Source: Dehalococcoidales bacterium (lineage in GTDB: Bacteria; Chloroflexota; Dehalococcoidia; Dehalococcoidales; UBA5627). From it: 10,486 nucleotides of DNA. Both the position numbers and the translations under genes were made by a program. Below the pieces are notes generated by a model. The model searched no databases. It had not been told where the DNA came from and was given only the letters and a program-made list of their open reading frames with translations. The stretch spans positions 1-10,486 of the forward strand of contig JAAYNN010000009.1 of the NCBI GenBank assembly GCA_012520835.1. Direction: 5' to 3'. Below are positions 5,615-10,486 of this stretch, piece after piece; position 1 is the first letter of the stretch; every line of letters begins with the position of its first letter.

Positions 5615-5643
5615 TTCAATTCTCCCTGCCTGTTATTGGGTTT

Positions 5644-5652
5644 ATTATACCA
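5644..5652 (-). promoter_or_regulatory. Extended -10 promoter for ruvB
   Basis: On the minus strand a perfect TATAAT (5644-5649) is preceded by TGG, giving TGnTATAAT. There is no good -35 box at 17 bases; TTTACG lies 20 bases upstream. The predicted start near 5637 is about 23 bases before the ATA codon at 5614, which supports translation beginning there and not at 5449. Confidence 0.6.
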
Positions 5653-5673
5653 CACAATAGACGGCTTTCCGTA

Positions 5674-5708
5674 AATAAACTCCCCACGGCCTCACGGTCG
5701 GGTATTAA
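5674..5708. repeat. Short dispersed hairpin repeat, copy B
   Basis: The counterpart of the element at 2093-2128: AATAAAC on the left, a hairpin CGGCC-TCAC-GGTCG in the middle (one G-T pair), and GGTATTAA on the right. It lies between the rpoBC terminator and the ruvB promoter, outside any predicted transcript leader. The flanks are conserved as well as the stem, so the unit is larger than a simple hairpin. Confidence 0.6.
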
Positions 5709-5723
5709 TAAGTCTGGTAAGAT

Positions 5724-5757
5724 AAAAATAACCGCCCCATTTGTGAGGCGGTTATTT
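5724..5757 (-). terminator. Rho-independent terminator of rpoBC
   Basis: An 11-bp stem pairs 5726-5736 (AAATAACCGCC) with 5747-5757 (GGCGGTTATTT) around a 10-base loop. Read on the minus strand it ends in TTATTTTTA, and it begins about 32 bases after the rpoC stop. It separates rpoBC transcription from the ruvB promoter. Confidence 0.85.
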
Positions 5758-5789
5758 AGAATCCATTTTTTTAATAGTTTTAACAGAGA

Positions 5790-8700
5790 CTATGATTCGG
5801 ATTTTTCTTCGTCGTTATCATCGTTCGATAAAGATTCACCGTTCCCCTGTTCGCTGACATCTTCACTCGAAGACAACGACGATTCCTCTTTGTCAAAATC
5901 AGCCAGCATATGCGGTGTTTCTTTTTGAGCCAGTCTGTGTTCCATCTCTGCGGAAGCTTCTTTCGATGCCCTGCAGCGTGCCGGAATCAGTTTACCGATG
6001 ATGACATTCTCTTTCAAGCCCGAAAGTCTATCCAGTTTACCGCATACTGCAGCTTCGGTAAGCACCCTGGTTGTCTCCTGGAAGGATGCCGCAGCCAGCC
6101 AGCTATCCGTACTTAAAGATGCCCTGGTTATACCCATCAGTACAGCATGCGCCGTAGCCGGCTCGCCTCCTTCTGCAAGTACCTTGGCATTGATTTCCTC
6201 GTAGCGGAACCTGTCCACCAGCTCACGCGGAACGATATCGGAATCGCCCGGGGAATCTATGCGTACCTTGGAAAGCATCTGGCGCACGATAACCTCGATA
6301 TGCCTGTCGTTGATATGAACACCCTGTGAGCAGTACACTTTTTGCACTTCGTCCACCAGGTATCTCTCTACAGCTTCTTTCCCGAGGACCATCAGGATAT
6401 CGTGAGGATTGATGGAGCCATCGGTAAGCTGTTGTCCCGCTTTTACCATATCGCCATCCTGAATACGGATGTGAATAGCAACTGGCACTACATATTCCCT
6501 TTCTTCCTTTTCTTCCACCTTGACAAAAAGTTTGCCATCCTGAATAATCACATCGCCCGATGAACGTGCTGTCAGGTTATTAACAATCAACTCGGCAAAC
6601 GTCTGGTTGCTGTCTTGCGGAGGGGCAGCAATCACATTGCCGGCGTCTACCCACTGACCATGACTGACCAGCAATTGCCAGCCTTCAGGTACTTTGTATT
6701 CATCGTTGAACACATCGTAGCTGACGACTTTAATGCGTTTGCCCTCTTCATTATTGATAACCTCAGCTACTCCATCGATTTCCGATATGATAGCCTGAGT
6801 CTTGGGTATACGCGCTTCAAACAACTCTTCCACCCTGGGAAGACCAGTGGTAATATCCAACTCATCCAACCCTACCACACCACCGGTATGGAATGTTCTC
6901 AGTGTCAGCTGTGTTCCCGGTTCGCCGATGCTCTGCGCCGCAATAATACCGACTGCCGTGCTGAGCTCGACCATGCGGCCGCGCGCCAGATCTCTGCCAT
7001 AGCATAACTGACAGAGACCCTGTTTCAACTGGCAGCTTAAAGGAGACCTGACATAGACACTCTTTATTCCTGCTTCGACAATTGTTTTGGCAGTTAATTC
7101 ATCGATTTCCTGGTTGCGGTCAATGATAATTTCTCCGGTCTGCGGATTGATTACCTGAGTAGCAGCCATTCTGCCGGTCATCCTCTCGGCAAACGGCGGT
7201 AGAATATCCATTTCCTCCGGCTCGGTTATCCATACGCCATCGGTCGTCCCACAATCATATTCCCTGATGATAACGTCCTGAGTTACGTCTACAAGACGCC
7301 TGGTTAAATAACCGCTTCCCGATGTACGCAGAGCGGTATCAGCCAGGCCTTTACGAGCACCATGTGTGGAAATAAAGTATTCGATGGCGCTTAAGCCTTC
7401 GCGCAGGCTGGACTTAATCGGAAAGTCGATAATTTTGCCGGATGGGTTGGTCATCAGGCCGCGGATACCCGCCATCTGCCTGATTTGCGAAATATTACCC
7501 TTAGCGCCGGAGTTTGCCATCATATAGACGCTGCCGTTTTTATTCATGGATTTCTGGATAGCCTGAGTGATATCGTCGGTGGTATCCATCCAAACTTCGA
7601 TAACACTGTTATATCTTTCGTCATCGGTAATGAGACCGCGCTGATACTGGCTTTCCACTATAGCAGTCTTTTCATCCGCCTTTTCAATCAGCCTGGGTTT
7701 ATCAACCGGAACCTCGATATCGCTCATGGCGATAGTGATACCGGATTTTGTGGCATATTTAAAACCCAGGTCCTTGAGAGCATCCAGCATCTTGCACATA
7801 GCCGGCTCGTTTCCAAGCTTCTTATAGCAATCAGCCACAATTCTCTTCAAACTCGATTTATCGATATCTTTATTAATAAAACCCAACCCGGGCGGCAGTA
7901 TTTCATTAAAGATGATGCGCCCAACGCTGGTCTTCGCCATTTTACCCTCTTCGACTCTGACCTCTATCTCAGCCCTCAGTTCGATAGCTCCCAGTTCATA
8001 ACTGAGTTTGGCTTCCTCAAAACTGCTCAGCCTTGCACCTTCTCCCCTGGCACCGGATTTGATTGTAGTCAGATAGTAACAGCCGAATACCATATCCAGC
8101 GTCGGTGTAACAACCGGTTCACCGCAACTGGGCAATAACATGTTGTTGATACTCAACATCATCTCGCGAGCTTCTTTAACCGCTGCATAGGACAGAGGCA
8201 CATGAACAGCCATCTGGTCGCCATCGAAGTCGGCATTGAAGGCAGCACACATTAAAGGATGTATCTGTATAGCACTACCATCGATCAGCACCGGCTCGAA
8301 TGCCTGGATACTCAGCCTGTGCAGGGTTGGAGCGCGGTTAAGCAAAACCGGCCTTTCCTTTACAACATCTTCCAGCACATCATAGACTTCGGGGCGTCCC
8401 CTGTCGACCTGTCGACGTGCACTCTTTATATTGGATGCCAATCCCTCCATCACCAGTCTATGCATAACGAAAGGTTTGAACAATTCCAGCGCCATTCTGC
8501 GGGGAAGACCACACTGGTGTATTTTAAGTTCAGGGCCGACCACGATTACGGAACGGCCGCTGTAATCGACTCTTTTACCAAGAAGGTTCTGGCGGAATCT
8601 TCCCTGCTTACCGCGCAGCATGTCGGAAAGCGATTTGGCTTTATGGTCGCCGCTGACTGCAACCGCTCTGCCTCTCCTGCCGTTATCGATAAGGGTATCG

Positions 8701-9776
8701 ACTGCTTCCTGCAGCATCCTTTTTTCGTTGCGTATGATAATGCCGGGGGCCCCGATTTCTACCAGGTGGCGCAAACGGTTGTTGCGGTTAATAACCCTCC
8801 GGTATAAATCGTTCAGGTCGCTGGTAGCGAAACGGCCGCCGTCCAGCTGTACCATGGGACGCAAATCCGGCGGAAGGACGGGTAAAACAGTCATAACCAT
8901 CCATTCCGGTTTGTTGCCGCTGCGCCTGAAAGCCTCGACAAGCTGTAATTGCTTGCTGGCTTTACGACGGCGTTGACCGGAAGATGAATGGGTTTCTTCA
9001 ATCAGCTGGCTACGAAGTGCATCCAGGTCGATTTCCTTAAGAAGTCCAAGTATTGCCTCGGCCCCCATTTCCGCTTTAAAAACATTTTCGTACTGTTGTT
9101 TTAATTCCTGATATTGTGTTTCGGTCAACAGCGCACCCTTGCGAATGCTCTTCAATTGTTCAATCTTCAAAGGCAGCACATCTTCAAGCTGCTCTTTTTC
9201 CGATTCAAAATCACGACGCATTTTGTTAATTTCTTCGACAGTCGCCAAATCTTTTTCCATGGCGTCTATGTTGCTGTCAAGTGCCAATTTGCTTTCAGCG
9301 ATTTCCTTGCTGAGTTCGTTTTCGAGCTGCCTGATGGCAGTATTACAGGCTTCTTCATCGACCTCGGTGATAATATAGTGCGAGAAATAAATAACACGTT
9401 CGAGGTTGCGGGCAGAAAGGTCGAGTAGTAACCCGATACGGCTCGGAATACCGCGCGCAAACCAGATGTGGCTTAAAGGGCATGCCAGTTCAATATGCCC
9501 CATTCGCTCACGGCGAACCTTGGAGCGGGCAATCTCAACACCGCATTTATCGCAAATAATGCCCTTATAGCGTATCCTCTTATATTTACCGCAGGCACAC
9601 TCAAAATCCTTGATCGGTCCGAAAATTCTTTCGCAGAATAAACCGTCTCTTTCCGGTTTCAACGTTCGATAATTAATGGTCTCCGGCTTTGTTACTTCAC
9701 CATAAGACCAGCTTTTAATCTGTTCGGGCGAGGCCAGCGAAATACGTACAGCATCAAAATCATTAACTTCAAGCAT
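5790..9776 (-). CDS. rpoC: DNA-directed RNA polymerase subunit beta'
   Basis: A 1328-residue catalytic subunit of RNA polymerase. The N-terminal zinc site has C60, C62, C75 and C78. The active-site motif NADFDGD at 514-520 supplies the three metal-binding aspartates D516, D518 and D520. The second zinc site is C842, C915, C922 and C925. The bridge-helix and trigger-loop region is present (ISTHGARKGLADTALRTSG, then SIGEPGTQLTLRTFHTGG). It is somewhat shorter than the 1407-residue E. coli protein. The C-terminus, after about residue 1290, is an acidic serine-rich tail of some 35 residues that looks disordered. The ATG begins 4 bases after the rpoB stop, the usual tight coupling. A strong terminator follows the stop. 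I see no frameshift or missing motif. Confidence 0.98.
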   Translation of the reverse strand: MLEVNDFDAVRISLASPEQIKSWSYGEVTKPETINYRTLKPERDGLFCERIFGPIKDFECACGKYKRIRYKGIICDKCGVEIARSKVRRERMGHIELACPLSHIWFARGIPSRIGLLLDLSARNLERVIYFSHYIITEVDEEACNTAIRQLENELSKEIAESKLALDSNIDAMEKDLATVEEINKMRRDFESEKEQLEDVLPLKIEQLKSIRKGALLTETQYQELKQQYENVFKAEMGAEAILGLLKEIDLDALRSQLIEETHSSSGQRRRKASKQLQLVEAFRRSGNKPEWMVMTVLPVLPPDLRPMVQLDGGRFATSDLNDLYRRVINRNNRLRHLVEIGAPGIIIRNEKRMLQEAVDTLIDNGRRGRAVAVSGDHKAKSLSDMLRGKQGRFRQNLLGKRVDYSGRSVIVVGPELKIHQCGLPRRMALELFKPFVMHRLVMEGLASNIKSARRQVDRGRPEVYDVLEDVVKERPVLLNRAPTLHRLSIQAFEPVLIDGSAIQIHPLMCAAFNADFDGDQMAVHVPLSYAAVKEAREMMLSINNMLLPSCGEPVVTPTLDMVFGCYYLTTIKSGARGEGARLSSFEEAKLSYELGAIELRAEIEVRVEEGKMAKTSVGRIIFNEILPPGLGFINKDIDKSSLKRIVADCYKKLGNEPAMCKMLDALKDLGFKYATKSGITIAMSDIEVPVDKPRLIEKADEKTAIVESQYQRGLITDDERYNSVIEVWMDTTDDITQAIQKSMNKNGSVYMMANSGAKGNISQIRQMAGIRGLMTNPSGKIIDFPIKSSLREGLSAIEYFISTHGARKGLADTALRTSGSGYLTRRLVDVTQDVIIREYDCGTTDGVWITEPEEMDILPPFAERMTGRMAATQVINPQTGEIIIDRNQEIDELTAKTIVEAGIKSVYVRSPLSCQLKQGLCQLCYGRDLARGRMVELSTAVGIIAAQSIGEPGTQLTLRTFHTGGVVGLDELDITTGLPRVEELFEARIPKTQAIISEIDGVAEVINNEEGKRIKVVSYDVFNDEYKVPEGWQLLVSHGQWVDAGNVIAAPPQDSNQTFAELIVNNLTARSSGDVIIQDGKLFVKVEEKEEREYVVPVAIHIRIQDGDMVKAGQQLTDGSINPHDILMVLGKEAVERYLVDEVQKVYCSQGVHINDRHIEVIVRQMLSKVRIDSPGDSDIVPRELVDRFRYEEINAKVLAEGGEPATAHAVLMGITRASLSTDSWLAAASFQETTRVLTEAAVCGKLDRLSGLKENVIIGKLIPARCRASKEASAEMEHRLAQKETPHMLADFDKEESSLSSSEDVSEQGNGESLSNDDNDEEKSES

Positions 9777-9780
9777 TATG

Positions 9781-10486
9781 TTAATCTACCTCACTCTCGA
9801 GGGAATCGTTTCCTTTTTCATTGGAATCGATATTAATGCTATCCAAGAAAGAGTCCCCCCCGATTAAATCTTCAATTTTACTCTCTATATCATCCGTCTC
9901 TTCATTGCCGGATACCATTATAGTGCTGCTCGATCCTTCAAATTCCGAACTTTCCTGTATCTTGTCAGCCTGAATCACTTTTTCCTCTTCATTGATAACT
10001 TCTATCGCTAATCCGAGACTTTGCAATTCTTTTACCAGTACCTTAAATGATTCGGGAACACCCGGCGGCAAAATATCTTCTCCTTTAACAATCGCTTCGT
10101 ATGTCTTGGCTCTGCCGGCAACATCATCGGATTTAATTGTCAATACTTCCTGCAGATTATGTGCCGCTCCGTAAGCCTCCAGCGACCAGACTTCCATTTC
10201 ACCGAAACGCTGACCTCCAAATTGAGCTTTACCGCCAAGTGGCTGCTGACTGATTAAAGAATAAGGGCCGGTTGCCCTGGCATGGACTTTATCCTCTACC
10301 AGATGTATCAGTTTCAACATATAAATATTACCGACGGTTACAGGTTGGTCGAACGGCTCACCGGTACGTCCATCCCTTAAAATAGCTTTGCCGCTGATTG
10401 GAGAAGGTGAATTCCTGGTGATGGTTACTTCCTTCATTTTTGCAGTCAATTCATCGGGGCTAAGCTTTCGGCTTTCCACACCCAGT
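9781..10486 (-). CDS. rpoB: DNA-directed RNA polymerase subunit beta, C-terminal part (cut by window edge)
   Basis: About 235 C-terminal residues of the beta subunit; the reading frame stays open to the right edge (residues L-G-V-E-S-R-K), so the true start lies outside. Diagnostic segments are LRDGRTGEPFDQPVTVG, YMLKLIHLVEDKVHARATGPYSL (reported here in part), QQPLGGKAQFGGQRFGEMEVW and LEAYGAAHNLQEVLTIKSDD, which form the clamp and switch region contacting beta'. After the usual ending around AIEVINEEEK comes an extra tail of roughly 65-70 residues rich in Ser, Asp, Glu and Asn, likely disordered. The TAA stop is 4 bases before the rpoC ATG. A GTG at 10477-10479 is an internal valine, not a start. 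Confidence 0.97.
   Translation of the reverse strand, partial: LGVESRKLSPDELTAKMKEVTITRNSPSPISGKAILRDGRTGEPFDQPVTVGNIYMLKLIHLVEDKVHARATGPYSLISQQPLGGKAQFGGQRFGEMEVWSLEAYGAAHNLQEVLTIKSDDVAGRAKTYEAIVKGEDILPPGVPESFKVLVKELQSLGLAIEVINEEEKVIQADKIQESSEFEGSSSTIMVSGNEETDDIESKIEDLIGGDSFLDSINIDSNEKGNDSLESEVD

Noticed and set aside
5661..5672. Small inverted repeat ACGG-AAAG-CCGT in the ruvB promoter region as an operator
   Set aside because: Four-base arms are expected by chance at this scale.
6615..7007. Open plus-strand frame of 130 codons opposite rpoC
   Set aside because: It is antisense to the beta' trigger-loop and zinc region and has no independent evidence.
7485..8138. Open plus-strand frame of 217 codons opposite rpoC
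   Set aside because: It is antisense to conserved rpoC sequence, shows no recognisable domain, and its composition follows the complementary codons of rpoC.
8259..8807. Open plus-strand frame of 182 codons opposite rpoC
   Set aside because: It is a mirror of the rpoC catalytic region, with no ribosome binding site or family resemblance.

Overview
The window looks like a chromosomal stretch from a bacterium of the class Dehalococcoidia (Chloroflexota) or a close relative. The main reason is a stand-alone radical SAM/GNAT Elp3 that, from memory, closely resembles the structurally studied Dehalococcoides mccartyi protein. A second reason is the order rpoB-rpoC-ruvB-queH-rimI, which fits that group. 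No search could be run, so the assignment is inference. All complete genes look like ordinary housekeeping genes; I see no phage, IS element, CRISPR array, rRNA or tRNA.

Left part (1-2072): thioredoxin (trxA) and a small cysteine-containing protein of unknown function lie on the plus strand. They converge on elp3 (minus strand) with only 3 bases between stop codons, and an inverted repeat spans both stops.

Middle part (2073-3411): an intergenic region of about 140 bases carries a probable extended -10 promoter, a 17-bp palindrome and one copy of a short hairpin repeat. It drives a plus-strand unit: a SAM methyltransferase that reads like Trm9/ALKBH8, a 72-residue zinc-ribbon protein, and a 4-oxalocrotonate-type tautomerase interrupted by an in-frame TGA. 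A clear rho-independent terminator closes the unit. Divergent elp3 and a Trm9-like gene followed by a zinc-ribbon gene suggest a bacterial version of the eukaryotic pathway that makes cm5U and then mcm5U at the tRNA wobble uridine (Elp3, Trm9, Trm112). This is the most interesting signal in the window.

Right-centre part (3364-5614, minus strand): ruvB, then queH one base after it, then rimI behind its own probable promoter. ruvB has no ATG/GTG/TTG start where the family normally begins; an ATA sits exactly there behind a good ribosome binding site. queH is a second tRNA wobble-base enzyme (queuosine), so two different anticodon position-34 modifications are encoded within 4 kb.

Right part (5724-10486, minus strand): the 3' end of rpoB and all of rpoC, closed by a strong terminator. 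Both subunits end in acidic, serine-rich tails. The second copy of the hairpin repeat sits between this terminator and the ruvB promoter.
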